This document shows, in pieces, positions 8,495 to 16,704 of a stretch of 64,000 nucleotides of DNA (position 1 is the first letter of the stretch; the number at the start of each line of letters is the position of its first letter). The notes below the pieces were generated by a model. It searched no databases. It was not told the origin of the DNA and saw only the letters and a list, made by a program, of their open reading frames with translations. Both the position numbers and the translations under genes were made by a program. Origin of the DNA: CAYNHQ01 sp964397255 (GTDB lineage: Bacteria > Bdellovibrionota_G > JALEGL01 > DATDPG01); assembly GCA_964397255.1 (NCBI GenBank), contig CAYNHQ010000001.1:434001-498000 (forward strand), read 5' to 3'.

Positions 8495-8737
8495 ATGGCC
8501 TACATTATTGCTGAGCCCTGTATCGGAGTGAAAGATAAAGCCTGTGTGGAGGTCTGCCCGGTCGATTGCATACATGGCAAAGAAGAGGATGAAATGCTTT
8601 ATATTAATCCCGACGAATGTATCGATTGCGGCGCGTGCGAACCCGTTTGCCCCGTCAATGCGATTTTCATCGAAGAAGAAGTGCCGGACAAGTGGCAATC
8701 TTTCATCGAAAAAAACAAAGCGTATTTTAAGAAATAA
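8495..8737 (+). CDS. Ferredoxin, two-cluster (7Fe/8Fe FdxA type)
   Basis: This 80-residue electron carrier has an N-terminal Cys set spaced for a 3Fe-4S or modified 4Fe-4S cluster (C at 9, then CVEVCPVDCI) and a second set CIDCGACEPVCP for a 4Fe-4S cluster. The C-terminal helix EVPDKWQSFIEKN is typical of FdxA from aerobes and deltaproteobacteria. The ATG at 8495 is chosen because GGAGG lies about 10 bases upstream and the MAYIIAEPC start is canonical. It stands alone, and its 3' end abuts the nrdJ terminator. Confidence 0.9.
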   Translation: MAYIIAEPCIGVKDKACVEVCPVDCIHGKEEDEMLYINPDECIDCGACEPVCPVNAIFIEEEVPDKWQSFIEKNKAYFKK

Positions 8738-8770
8738 AAAAAGCCCCACGGGGTTGGCCGCAGGGCTTAT
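8735..8770 (-). terminator. Rho-independent terminator of the nrdJ gene
   Basis: Read on the minus strand, an AAGCCC...GGGCTT stem closes a GC-rich loop and is followed by a run of T (plus-strand A run at 8735-8742). It lies 25 bases after the nrdJ stop. The same hairpin could slow plus-strand transcription from the ferredoxin gene, but no clear T run follows in that direction. Confidence 0.75.
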
Positions 8771-8794
8771 CTCGCGTCTTCTTGTTGCGATTTT

Positions 8795-11584
8795 TTAGCT
8801 ACATCCGCTCGTGGATCCGCAGTTCACGCATTTGTAGCAAATTCCATTTCGAACCATGATGGAGCCGCACTCGGTGCAGGGAGGCGCATCTTCCTGAAGC
8901 CGAAACGCCCACTTCTGCTGACCCGCAAGTTCCGCGCCCGCCATTTTCACCGGCGAATCGTTTTTGGGGGTCGCTCCATTGCCCACCTCTTCGTCCCGCT
9001 TGAGCACTCCCACTTCCTTGAGTTCTTCACTTCCCAAGAATTTAGATGCGAGCCATCGGACGATGTAGTCGATGATCGATTTCGCGAACGGAATTTCCTT
9101 GTTGCCGGTCATCCCGCTTGGTTCAAACCGGGTATGGCTGAATTTATCGACCAACACTTTCATCGGAACGCCATATTGAAGTGCGAGCGAAATGGCCGTC
9201 GCAAAAGAATCGACAAGACCCGAGACCACCGATCCTTCTTTCGCCATGACCAGGAAAATTTCTCCTGGCGTTCCGTCTTCATACATTCCTACCGTGATAT
9301 AGCCTTCATGCCCCGCCACGCTGAATTTATGCGTGATCGACCGGCGTTCATCGGGGAGGCGTCTTCGGTACGGGCGAGGCTCCGCCGTAACATTAACGAT
9401 CTCTTTCGTATCGCCTTCCTTCGAAGTGTTGAGCGGCTGAGATCGCTTGCACCCATCCCGATACACCGCGATGGCTTTAAGCCCCAATTTCCAGGCCTCC
9501 GAATATGTCTTACTGATTTCATCCGTCGTAATTTCATTGGGAACATTCACGGTCTTGGAAATCGCGCCGGAGATGAAAGGTTGCACCGCTCCCATCATTC
9601 GAAGATGACCCGTGTAGTGAATGAAACGCTCCCCTTTCATTGGTTTGAACGCGCAATCGAAAACCGCCGAGTGCTGCGGTTTTAATCCGGGAGCTCCCTC
9701 GATCGTTTCGTTCTCATCGATGTATTTGAGAATGGTCTCAATTTCCTTTTCCTTATAACCCAAGCGATGTAGGGCTGACGGGACCGTATTGTTGACGATC
9801 TTTAGGTATCCGCCACCGACCAATTTCTTGTATTTCACTAAAGCAATGTCGGGCTCAACGCCGGTGGTATCGCAATCCATCATGAAACCGATCGTTCCGG
9901 TCGGCGCTAAAACGGAGATCTGCGAGTTTTTAAACCCATACCGCTTTCCCATTTCATAGGAAGTCTCCCAATCTTCTTCCGCAGCTTTGTAGAGATCCGC
10001 CGGAATCAACGTATGATCGATGGCCTTCACCGCATCGGCGTGCTTCCGAATCACACGAAGCATGGGCTCGCGATTTTTCGGGTAACCGGAAAAGGGTCCC
10101 CGATCTGCCGCCACTTCAGACGAAACGCGATAACAATGCCCCGTCATGATTGCCGTGAGCGCACCCGCGTAGGCACGCCCTGCGTCGGAGTCGTAAGGAA
10201 GCCCCATCGACATGAGAAGCGCTCCCAAATTTGCGTAGCCGATACCCAGCGGCCGGAAGTCGAAACTGTTCTGCGCGATCGCCGGCGTAGGGTAAGAAGC
10301 GTTATCGACAATGATTTCTTGCGCCAAGATGGTCGTTCGAAGTGCCGCCCGGTAGGCCTCAACATCAAAAACCCCCTCATCTACAAATTTGAGGAGATTC
10401 AGCGAGGCCAAGTTGCAGGCGGTATCGTCGAGAAACATGTACTCCGAACAGGGGTTCGAAGCGTTAATCCGATCGGTGTTTGGGCAGGTATGCCAATCGT
10501 TGATCGTCGTATCAAACTGCAGGCCGGGATCGCCGCAGATCCAGGCGGCTTCCGAAATCATCTTCATCAGATCCCGGGCCCGATAAGTATCGACCGTGTG
10601 GCCATCGGTGATCGCCTTGGTGCTCCAGGACTCATCCTTCTCCACCGCCCGCATGTAGTCATCGGTCACCCGAACGGAGTTGTTCGAATTTTGGAAGAAG
10701 ATGGAGCCGTAGGCTTCGCCGTTGAACGAAGGGTCATAGCCCGCGTCAATGAGCGCCCAGGCCTTTTTCTCCTCGAGTTCCTTGCAGCGGATGAATTGAA
10801 CGATGTCGGGATGGTTGATATTCAGGATCACCATTTTCGCCGCCCGGCGTGTTTTTCCACCTGATTTGATGACGCCGGCAAAGGCGTCGAAACCCTTCAT
10901 GAATGAAACAGGACCTGAAGCGGCGCCGCCACCGGTTAATTGTTCCGCCGAAGATCGAATCGACGACAAATTTGTCCCCGCCCCCGATCCTCCTTTAAAG
11001 AGCATCGCTTCGGTTTTGGCAAGATCCATGATAGAGGACATCGAATCTTTCACAGAATTAATAAAGCAGGCCGAGCACTGGGGGTGGGGCTCGATTCCGA
11101 CGTTGAACCAAACGGGAGAATTAAAGGCCATCTTTTGATAGACCAGGAGATGCGTTAGTTCATCTTGAAAAGCCTGTGCGTCCGCCTCGCTTGCAAAATA
11201 GTTCTGTTTACGCGCCCAGCCGGCGATGGTGTCGGCGACTCGACTGACCAGCTGCTTTACGGAATGTTCCCGTTGTGGGGTTCCTAGCGGCCCGCGAAAA
11301 TATTTCGATACAACGACGTTCGTGGCGAGCATGGACCAAAACTTCGGCACTTCCACATTCTTTTGGGAAAAAACAACCTGACCCTTTTCGTTCGTGATGT
11401 TCGCCTCACGAAGCTCCCATTCGATTTCGCTAAAAGGATGAACCGCGGCTTTGGTGAAATAGCGTGGATGAGGAATTCCTTTGTGAGGGGTTTCCGTAGC
11501 TCTCCCTCTGCGCGCAATTTTTCCTGCGACCTTCTCCGTCGTCACGTTGGCTCCACTCGTTTCCTTCATCAACCCTACTTCCAT
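8795..11584 (-). CDS. nrdJ: Adenosylcobalamin-dependent ribonucleotide reductase (class II)
   Basis: This 929-residue enzyme reduces ribonucleotides to deoxyribonucleotides using a B12-derived radical, and works with or without oxygen. The visible features fit class II: MAFNSPVWFNVG, the substrate and active-site region with NPCSEYMFLDDTACNLASLN, and the PTGTIGFMMDCDTTG segment. The C-terminus carries the Cys-rich TECGSIMVRNGICYKCVNCGS ribbon, which holds redox cysteines re-reduced by thioredoxin. AAGGAGGA precedes the ATG. The adenosyltransferase 3 kb away fits its cofactor need. It is followed by its own terminator and preceded by a 449-base leader. Confidence 0.95.
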   Translation of the reverse strand: MEVGLMKETSGANVTTEKVAGKIARRGRATETPHKGIPHPRYFTKAAVHPFSEIEWELREANITNEKGQVVFSQKNVEVPKFWSMLATNVVVSKYFRGPLGTPQREHSVKQLVSRVADTIAGWARKQNYFASEADAQAFQDELTHLLVYQKMAFNSPVWFNVGIEPHPQCSACFINSVKDSMSSIMDLAKTEAMLFKGGSGAGTNLSSIRSSAEQLTGGGAASGPVSFMKGFDAFAGVIKSGGKTRRAAKMVILNINHPDIVQFIRCKELEEKKAWALIDAGYDPSFNGEAYGSIFFQNSNNSVRVTDDYMRAVEKDESWSTKAITDGHTVDTYRARDLMKMISEAAWICGDPGLQFDTTINDWHTCPNTDRINASNPCSEYMFLDDTACNLASLNLLKFVDEGVFDVEAYRAALRTTILAQEIIVDNASYPTPAIAQNSFDFRPLGIGYANLGALLMSMGLPYDSDAGRAYAGALTAIMTGHCYRVSSEVAADRGPFSGYPKNREPMLRVIRKHADAVKAIDHTLIPADLYKAAEEDWETSYEMGKRYGFKNSQISVLAPTGTIGFMMDCDTTGVEPDIALVKYKKLVGGGYLKIVNNTVPSALHRLGYKEKEIETILKYIDENETIEGAPGLKPQHSAVFDCAFKPMKGERFIHYTGHLRMMGAVQPFISGAISKTVNVPNEITTDEISKTYSEAWKLGLKAIAVYRDGCKRSQPLNTSKEGDTKEIVNVTAEPRPYRRRLPDERRSITHKFSVAGHEGYITVGMYEDGTPGEIFLVMAKEGSVVSGLVDSFATAISLALQYGVPMKVLVDKFSHTRFEPSGMTGNKEIPFAKSIIDYIVRWLASKFLGSEELKEVGVLKRDEEVGNGATPKNDSPVKMAGAELAGQQKWAFRLQEDAPPCTECGSIMVRNGICYKCVNCGSTSGCS

Positions 11585-12033
11585 CGCTCCTCCTTATACT
11601 ATGTCTCCGTCACCCGCATGATCAACGCCATTGGGAGAAGAAGGCCTTTTGAGAACCCCCCCTGTTCCCTCTCGGTACTCAACATCCCCATGATGTGAAC
11701 CGGCCGAAGCCGGTAACGTATGGCAACGTAAGTTAATACGCCTTACACTTACGTTATGGCGCTTCCGCAGAGAGTGGCAAGAGGAAACTCAATTTTTCTT
11801 CTCAAGTCGAGGTTTAAGGGGAGATCCCGCACGGGTAAGGGAGGCTCAAAATCGGGGCTAAAGATTAACCCTTGGATATGATAGATCTTTTCGGTCAATC
11901 TTTCGGATTCTCGCTTCCCACGTGGGTTTGCGAAATATTTAAGTCTCTCTCACGCCGAAATCCACTTTCCGAGAGGGGAAATCATCCGTCTTTTGGAATG
12001 AAGCGGGGATCCGTTATGATTTCCCGCTGAACC
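11585..12033. other. 449-base intergenic region upstream of nrdJ
   Basis: No convincing ORF lies here. The region separates the HAD gene (which ends at 12034) from nrdJ, and both are on the minus strand, so it should hold the nrdJ promoter and leader. It contains two compact inverted repeats at 11699-11755, annotated separately. A weak GC-rich stem (AGCGGG..CCCGCT) at 12000-12028 may slow transcription out of the HAD gene but lacks a T run. I looked for a cobalamin riboswitch and NrdR boxes and could not support either. Confidence 0.6.
11699..11755. promoter_or_regulatory. Paired hairpins / possible operator in the nrdJ leader
   Basis: Two inverted repeats sit side by side: ACCGGC-CGAA-GCCGGT (11699-11714), and AACGTAAGT (11725-11733) with ACTTACGTT (11747-11755) around a 13-base loop. 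A further AACGTA lies at 11715-11720. They lie 115-170 bases upstream of the nrdJ ATG. They could be an RNA structure in the leader or a protein site at the promoter; the sequence does not decide. Confidence 0.4.
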
Positions 12034-12735
12034 CTATTCGATCAAGAATTTTTTAAGATCGTTGAATGAAGAAAAAATTAAATTCGGCTCGCTCATTAGA
12101 ACTTCTCTCACCGGTGTGAATCCGCTGGTCAGTCCGATGGTGAAACTACCGGCGGCTTTCCCCGCTTCCACATCAATCGGGCTATCTCCGATCATGACGA
12201 CCCGCTCCATGGGGATACCGGCCGCTTCCGCCACATGTAGAATCGGGTCTGGATGCGGTTTTGCTTTTGGCAATGAATCTCCGCCCAAAACTTTGAAAAA
12301 GAAGTGACCTACGTCGAGACCGACCAAAATGGGATCACAAAAATACTGACGCTTGTTGCTAATGACGGCGAATTGTTTTTCATCGAGCGCTTCGAGAGTT
12401 TCGCGGACGCCCGGATAAAGCTTCGTGTGGTCGAGGAGATGTTCTTCGTAAAATTCAGAAAAGGCATCGAACGTCGGCTGGAACAAATCCACGTGTTGGT
12501 CGCCCAAAATTCGTCGAATGAGGCTTTTGGTTCCATAGCCGATTTCTGAAAGAACGTTGTCGATTTTCCACTGAGGTAAGCCGACTTTACCCAGAGCGTA
12601 GTTCACCGCCTCGGCGATGTCTCGACTCGAATCGACCAGCGTTCCGTCGAGATCGAAAATGAGAAGATCGATGTCTTCCAGCCGAAATGGCTTATTTGGC
12701 TTCTTCGACAAGGGGGCGCTATATACCGCCGTCAT
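12034..12735 (-). CDS. HAD hydrolase, phosphoglycolate phosphatase-like
   Basis: This 233-residue HAD-superfamily phosphatase has all four motifs: DLDGTLVDS (nucleophile Asp), ISNK (motif II), the Lys in KAKPHPDP, and MIGDSPIDVEAG (metal-binding acids). The helical cap between motifs I and II fits the Gph subgroup, whose members hydrolyse 2-phosphoglycolate; substrate specificity cannot be proved from sequence. The ATG at 12735 abuts the ATG of the divergent ygfZ-like gene (CATATG). The first ~20 residues are not typical of the family, and a TTG at 12708 is an alternative start. Confidence 0.85.
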   Translation of the reverse strand: MTAVYSAPLSKKPNKPFRLEDIDLLIFDLDGTLVDSSRDIAEAVNYALGKVGLPQWKIDNVLSEIGYGTKSLIRRILGDQHVDLFQPTFDAFSEFYEEHLLDHTKLYPGVRETLEALDEKQFAVISNKRQYFCDPILVGLDVGHFFFKVLGGDSLPKAKPHPDPILHVAEAAGIPMERVVMIGDSPIDVEAGKAAGSFTIGLTSGFTPVREVLMSEPNLIFSSFNDLKKFLIE

Positions 12736-13623
12736 ATGCCGAAGTCACCTTCATGGATTTCGCAAATTGAGGCGGCGCGATCGACGTTTGCGTGGATGAA
12801 GCGAGTCGATCGATATGTACTGATGGTGGGTGGAAGAGATCGGGCCAAATTTTTGCAGGGGATGCTGACCAACGACATCGTGAAACTCGCAAAAGGGCAG
12901 TCCATTCTGTCATCCATTCTCTCTCCGAAGGGAAAATTGGTGGCCGAGTTTATCGTTCACCATTGGGGTGAATCGTTCGCTCTGGAAAGTGATCGATCTC
13001 TTCAGAACACGATCGAATCAAATCTTAAAAAATATGTTCTGGGCGCAGATGTAACATTTTCTACTTCTCCCCAATCGCTTGTTTTCAGCTTTTTCGGTCC
13101 CGAAGCCGAGAAAAAGCTGACTTCCTATCGAAACGACACGGTGTTCATTGGTGCATTTGATTTTCCCGTTCGGCCCACATTCACGATTCTTTCTCCCAAA
13201 GAAATTTCCGCGGAAGGTGCCCCTCTTTCAGAGGCCGCCTATGAAGCTCTCCGCATCGAAGCGGGGATTCCCCGTTTCGGGATGGATGTGACAGAAGATC
13301 AGCTTCTTTTGGAAGTTCCACATCTGGCCCTCGGGGTTTCCTATACGAAGGGCTGCTACATTGGGCAGGAGACCATCGCCCGTCTCCATGCGCGTGGCGA
13401 AAACCTCGCCTGGCGGTTGATGGGTGTTGTTTCAGAGGGCGAGATCCAAAAGGGTGATTCCATCCGGCTTGGAGAGAAAGTAGTAGGTAAAGTCACAAGC
13501 ACGACGTATTCGCCCCGGTTCAGACAGAATCTTGCTCTGGCTCTCATTCATCGCGATGCGTTTGAACCGGGAACAACGGTTTCGATTCCGGCGGGCGAAG
13601 CAAAGGTAGTCTCTCTCCCTTGA
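12736..13623 (+). CDS. ygfZ: YgfZ/GcvT-like folate-binding protein
   Basis: This 295-residue protein has the GcvT-type fold and the diagnostic KGCYIGQETIAR motif of YgfZ, with its conserved Cys. The known family takes part in assembly or repair of Fe-S clusters with tetrahydrofolate. The N-terminal VGGRDRAKFLQGMLTNDI segment is also family-typical. The ATG at 12736 gives a normal length but touches the divergent HAD start; ATG 12796 is an alternative. The end overlaps the DUF218 gene by 4 bases. Confidence 0.85.
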   Translation: MPKSPSWISQIEAARSTFAWMKRVDRYVLMVGGRDRAKFLQGMLTNDIVKLAKGQSILSSILSPKGKLVAEFIVHHWGESFALESDRSLQNTIESNLKKYVLGADVTFSTSPQSLVFSFFGPEAEKKLTSYRNDTVFIGAFDFPVRPTFTILSPKEISAEGAPLSEAAYEALRIEAGIPRFGMDVTEDQLLLEVPHLALGVSYTKGCYIGQETIARLHARGENLAWRLMGVVSEGEIQKGDSIRLGEKVVGKVTSTTYSPRFRQNLALALIHRDAFEPGTTVSIPAGEAKVVSLP

Positions 13624-14243
13624 AGAGACATATTTCCTTAGTAGCTGTTTTCATCCTCCTTTTTTCAGGCATCTATTTATGTCGGGAGGAAATAGCGGGA
13701 TGGATCGGAAGTTTTTTGATGCGCCCCGATACGCTCTCCAAGGCCGACGCGATTCTTGTTCTCAACGGAATGTCGCCCCGGGGCAGCTTAGAGGCTGCAA
13801 AGCTTTATGAGGAGAAGTGGTCGCGTAAAATTCTCCTCTCGCGGGAACGGCATCCCGATGGTCTCGATGACGCCATTCGACTTGGTGTGAAACTCGAGGA
13901 TGCCGTTCAAGTTTCGGAAAAAATTCTTACCGAACGGCATGTTCCTTCAACTGCGATTGAAGTCATTTCCAATCAGTTTGTGGGAAGCACAAAAGAAGAG
14001 CTGTCTTTACTACCTCCCTATTTGAAAAAGCATCCAGAAATTCATTCGCTCATCATCGTCGCCCGTCGAACGCAAATTCGGCGCTGCCGGAGTCTTTTTC
14101 GTAAAAGCTTAGGTAACCAGATCGACCTTTATTTCGTTCCCTCCCGTTACGACCATCTTCCGAGCGACGGGTGGTGGAAGGAGCCCTGGTATTTGAGAGA
14201 AGTCTTGTACGACCTCCTCCTCACCGTCTGGTCAGTGGGATGA
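13620..14243 (+). CDS. DUF218 (YdcF/SanA/ElyC-like) envelope protein
   Basis: This 207-residue protein has an N-terminal membrane anchor (residues ~5-22) and a DUF218 domain. The ADAILVLNG strand, SRGSLEAAKLY-like helix (here SPRGSLEAAKLY), ILLS strand and the SLIIVARRTQIRRCRS helix are in the usual order. E. coli relatives act at the cell envelope, but their reactions are poorly known. The start is a TTG overlapping the YgfZ stop (TTGA), so the two are probably translationally coupled. Confidence 0.75.
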   Translation: MKRHISLVAVFILLFSGIYLCREEIAGWIGSFLMRPDTLSKADAILVLNGMSPRGSLEAAKLYEEKWSRKILLSRERHPDGLDDAIRLGVKLEDAVQVSEKILTERHVPSTAIEVISNQFVGSTKEELSLLPPYLKKHPEIHSLIIVARRTQIRRCRSLFRKSLGNQIDLYFVPSRYDHLPSDGWWKEPWYLREVLYDLLLTVWSVG

Positions 14244-14260
14244 TTCTTCACACCTTAATA

Positions 14261-14665
14261 TTATTCAATCGCGTCGGTGAGAGCGACGGGCGGTTCGGGC
14301 GCGGCCTCAATGTCCTCGGTCGGGCCGCCGGCGACGAAAGCGACGGGTTTGGGGAGAATGGAAAGAAAAAAGGCGCCGGTTTCCGATTTCATTTCATGGA
14401 GGGAGCCCGGAGGGGAATAAAGATAATCACCCGACTTTAGTTTTCTATCACCGACCGTCATTTCGCCCTTGAGCATCAAAATTTCTTCTCCCCCCGGATG
14501 TCGATGTCGGGGGTACGTGGCGCCTCGGCCCAGTTTAAATAAAATGGATCCCTGTCGTTCACCCCCATCGGCGTTGAGTGAGAGGAACTCCACGCCGGCG
14601 ATTTTTGAAGGTTTCCAGGGAGCGCTTGCGGTCTCAACATAGTGCGATATAGATTTCGCCAGCAT
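14261..14665 (-). CDS. Cupin-domain protein (ChrR-like)
   Basis: This 134-residue single cupin has motif 1 (PRHRHPGGEEILMLKGEM) and motif 2 (GDYLYSPPGSLHEM), so a mononuclear metal site with three His and one Glu is likely. It resembles the cupin half of ChrR anti-sigma factors, but no zinc-binding N-terminal half or adjacent sigma factor is present. Its first 44 bases lie inside the 82-bp sequence repeated at 15,944-16,025. In the ancestral arrangement its start codon overlapped that of the divergent metallo-beta-lactamase gene (CATG). Confidence 0.75.
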   Translation of the reverse strand: MLAKSISHYVETASAPWKPSKIAGVEFLSLNADGGERQGSILFKLGRGATYPRHRHPGGEEILMLKGEMTVGDRKLKSGDYLYSPPGSLHEMKSETGAFFLSILPKPVAFVAGGPTEDIEAAPEPPVALTDAIE

Positions 14666-14703
14666 GAAATCCAGTATGAACCAGAGCCCCCTCTATTTCA
14701 AAC
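14622..14703. repeat. 82-bp direct repeat, copy 1 (left flank of the ATPase cassette)
   Basis: This segment is identical over 82 bases to 15,944-16,025. It contains the intact first codons of the cupin gene (minus strand) and the first codons of the metallo-beta-lactamase gene (plus strand). After the repeat the plus-strand frame diverges into foreign sequence. The two copies bracket the ATPase gene. Confidence 0.95.
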
Positions 14704-14729
14704 GTTGGGCGGGCGACCGGCTAATGTAA
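14664..14729 (+). pseudogene. Truncated 5' end of the metallo-beta-lactamase gene
   Basis: The ATG and the next 12 codons are identical to the start of the intact gene at 15,986. The frame then enters the cassette (RWAGDRLM) and stops after 21 residues. It is a leftover of the duplication, not a functional gene. Confidence 0.8.
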
Positions 14730-14735
14730 ATACCA

Positions 14736-14763
14736 CTTAACAATTGGACCTCCTAATGTTAAG
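14736..14763 (+). promoter_or_regulatory. Inverted repeat upstream of the ATPase gene
   Basis: CTTAACA (14736-14742) and TGTTAAG (14757-14763) form a perfect 7-base inverted repeat whose half-sites are centred 21 bases apart, two turns of DNA. It ends 8 bases before the ATG and would suit an operator for autoregulation. No regulator is identified. Confidence 0.4.
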
Positions 14764-14771
14764 CTGCCGTT

Positions 14772-15926
14772 ATGGCAGATGTGAAGCGAAATTTGGAGCC
14801 GTATCTCCTCCGCGATCTCGAAAAGAAATTTGTATTTCTCTCCGGTCCGCGCCAAGTAGGCAAAACAACTCTCGCGGGGCGATTGATCGAAGGCAAGGGG
14901 GGGCGCTATTACTCATATGATGACGCCGATGACCGGGAGAAAATACTAAAGAAAGCGTTTGTTCGAGATTCGTGGGTTTGTTTGGATGAGCTGCATAAAT
15001 ACGAGCGTTGGAAGAGTCTGATCAAGGGGGTGCATGACAAATATCACCGGAGCATCCATCTCTTACTTACAGGTAGTGCGCGGCTCGATGTTTATCAAAA
15101 ATCGGGAGACAGCCTTCTGGGTCGCTATTATTTGCACCATCTTCACCCCCTCTCTGTCGGAGAACTTCGAGGAGACAAAATCACACTTCCGGGAAATATG
15201 TATGAACTTCAGTCTCCCGCCCAAGAAGCGGAAGGCCTGTTCCGGTTTGGCGGTTTTCCGGAACCCTTCCTGGCACAGTCGGAGGAAGAGCATCGCCGCT
15301 GGTCCGCGGTAAGAAGGACGCTTTTGGTGCGCGAGGAACTCAGAGATATGACACAAATCAAACTTCTCGGTGTTGCGGAGCAACTCCTTCTTCTCCTTCC
15401 CGAACGAGTCGGCTCCCTGTTCAGTTATCGATCGCTGGCGGAAATTCTCCGTGTTTCGGTCCCCACCATTCAGGCTTGGCTGGAGGCTTTTGAAAGACTC
15501 TTTATTGTTTTTAAAATTCGTCCTTATTCAAAGAGGATCTCCCGCACGCTTCAAAAACAACCGAAATATTATTTTTGGGATTGGTCACAAGTTGAGGAAC
15601 CGGCCGCACGATACGAAAATTTTCTCGCCAGTCACTTGTGGAAAGCGGCTCAAGTTTGGAGCGACCTCGGGCTTGCTCGCGCAGAGCTGTACTATGTAAG
15701 AGACAGGGATGGCAGGGAGGTGGATTTCCTAATGACCAACGAAGGAAAACCTTGGTTCCTTGTTGAAGCTAAGCTTGCGGAAAGCCGTCCAGACGACACT
15801 CTTTCCTATTTCGGATCGCGGCTCGGGGTTCCGGCGCTTCAACTCACTTGGGACTCTGTCCAGGAGAAGCGCCAAGGCTTTCTCAGCGTCGCCGACTGCC
15901 GACGCTGGCTTCCGCTTCTACCATGA
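14772..15926 (+). CDS. AAA_14/DUF4143 ATPase (mobile accessory gene)
   Basis: This 384-residue protein has an N-terminal AAA_14 ATPase with Walker A (GPRQVGKTT, residues ~26-34), Walker B (WVCLDELHK) and a sensor LLLTGSARLDV. A central winged-helix-like part (SYRSLAEILRVSVPTIQAWLE) is followed by a C-terminal DUF4143 domain with a nuclease-like EVDFLM...FLVEAKL core. Such proteins are scattered by horizontal transfer in bacteria and archaea, and their role is unknown. The gene, with ~70 bases before and 17 after it, is inserted between the two copies of an 82-bp repeat. It splits the ancestral cupin / metallo-beta-lactamase divergent pair. Confidence 0.9.
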   Translation: MADVKRNLEPYLLRDLEKKFVFLSGPRQVGKTTLAGRLIEGKGGRYYSYDDADDREKILKKAFVRDSWVCLDELHKYERWKSLIKGVHDKYHRSIHLLLTGSARLDVYQKSGDSLLGRYYLHHLHPLSVGELRGDKITLPGNMYELQSPAQEAEGLFRFGGFPEPFLAQSEEEHRRWSAVRRTLLVREELRDMTQIKLLGVAEQLLLLLPERVGSLFSYRSLAEILRVSVPTIQAWLEAFERLFIVFKIRPYSKRISRTLQKQPKYYFWDWSQVEEPAARYENFLASHLWKAAQVWSDLGLARAELYYVRDRDGREVDFLMTNEGKPWFLVEAKLAESRPDDTLSYFGSRLGVPALQLTWDSVQEKRQGFLSVADCRRWLPLLP

Positions 15927-15943
15927 TTACAGTTTTTCTTTCG

Positions 15944-16025
15944 GCGCTTGCGGTCTCAACATAGTGCGATATAGATTTCGCCAGCATGAAATCCAGTATG
16001 AACCAGAGCCCCCTCTATTTCAAAC
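15944..16025. repeat. 82-bp direct repeat, copy 2 (right flank of the ATPase cassette)
   Basis: Identical over 82 bases to 14,622-14,703. Here the plus-strand reading continues into the intact metallo-beta-lactamase gene. The minus-strand cupin start is broken off after its 15th codon and runs into cassette sequence. The perfect identity implies a recent event. Confidence 0.95.
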
Positions 16026-16660
16026 AGCTGGAAATCGGGCCGATGGCGAACTTCGTTTATCTCATCGGCGATTCGGCAACGCATGAAGCGGCGGTAGTGG
16101 ACCCTGCCTGGGATGTCACTCGAATCTTGAATGAAGCTGAAAAAGACGGATATCAGATCAAGCATATTTTAGTGACGCATGGCCATCCGGATCACATCAA
16201 CGGTGTCGAAGAATTGATTCATTGGACGAACGCCCAGCTTCATATGCATAAAGATGAAAAACCCTGGATGAGCGGTTGGAAAGCCACGGCTATTCCCACG
16301 GAGAACGGAAAGGAACTCACCATCGGCAAGAATATCCACCTGACATTTCTTCATACGCCGGGCCATACACCCGGCTCACAATGCTTTCTGGTGAATAAAA
16401 ATGTGGTTTCGGGAGACACGCTATTTATTAATAGCTGCGGCCGAACCGATCTTCCCGGAGGGGATCCGAAACAAATGTACGACACGATGGCAAACCGATT
16501 AATGAAACTGGGCGACGATATGATTCTTTTCCCCGGACATAATTATGCTGAAGAACCTACTTCCACCATGGGAGAACAAAAAAAGAAAAACCCCTTTCTT
16601 CGATCGGCATCGCTTGCGGAATTTCTTCGATTGACCGGGCCCTCTCTCTTCGGGCTGTGA
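15986..16660 (+). CDS. Metallo-beta-lactamase-fold hydrolase (glyoxalase II / persulfide dioxygenase-like)
   Basis: This 224-residue protein has the THGHPDH metal motif, later ligands in HTPGHTPGS, GDTLF and FPGHNYAEEP, and a normal single-domain length. It belongs to the glyoxalase II-like group. The short C-terminus favours hydroxyacylglutathione-hydrolase-like or persulfide dioxygenase-like enzymes, and sequence alone does not separate them. ATG 15986 lies within the 82-bp repeat; a second in-frame ATG is at 15998. It was originally divergent from the cupin gene. Confidence 0.85.
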   Translation: MKSSMNQSPLYFKQLEIGPMANFVYLIGDSATHEAAVVDPAWDVTRILNEAEKDGYQIKHILVTHGHPDHINGVEELIHWTNAQLHMHKDEKPWMSGWKATAIPTENGKELTIGKNIHLTFLHTPGHTPGSQCFLVNKNVVSGDTLFINSCGRTDLPGGDPKQMYDTMANRLMKLGDDMILFPGHNYAEEPTSTMGEQKKKNPFLRSASLAEFLRLTGPSLFGL

Positions 16661-16691
16661 GAAAAGCGCGTGCGCTCGAAAAGTAATTGGC

Positions 16692-16697
16692 TATAAT
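16692..16697 (+). promoter_or_regulatory. Probable -10 element giving a nearly leaderless transcript
   Basis: TATAAT lies 7 bases before the ATG at 16705, and no Shine-Dalgarno sequence is visible. Transcription starting ~7 bases downstream of the -10 would begin at the start codon. The -35 region is poor. Confidence 0.35.
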
Positions 16698-16704
16698 GCC
16701 GCCC

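Noticed and set aside
11585..12033. Cobalamin riboswitch upstream of nrdJ
   Set aside because: The minus strand has a GTGGGAAGCGAGAATCC segment that recalls part of the consensus, but the GCCACTG-type box and the terminal helix are not in the right order.
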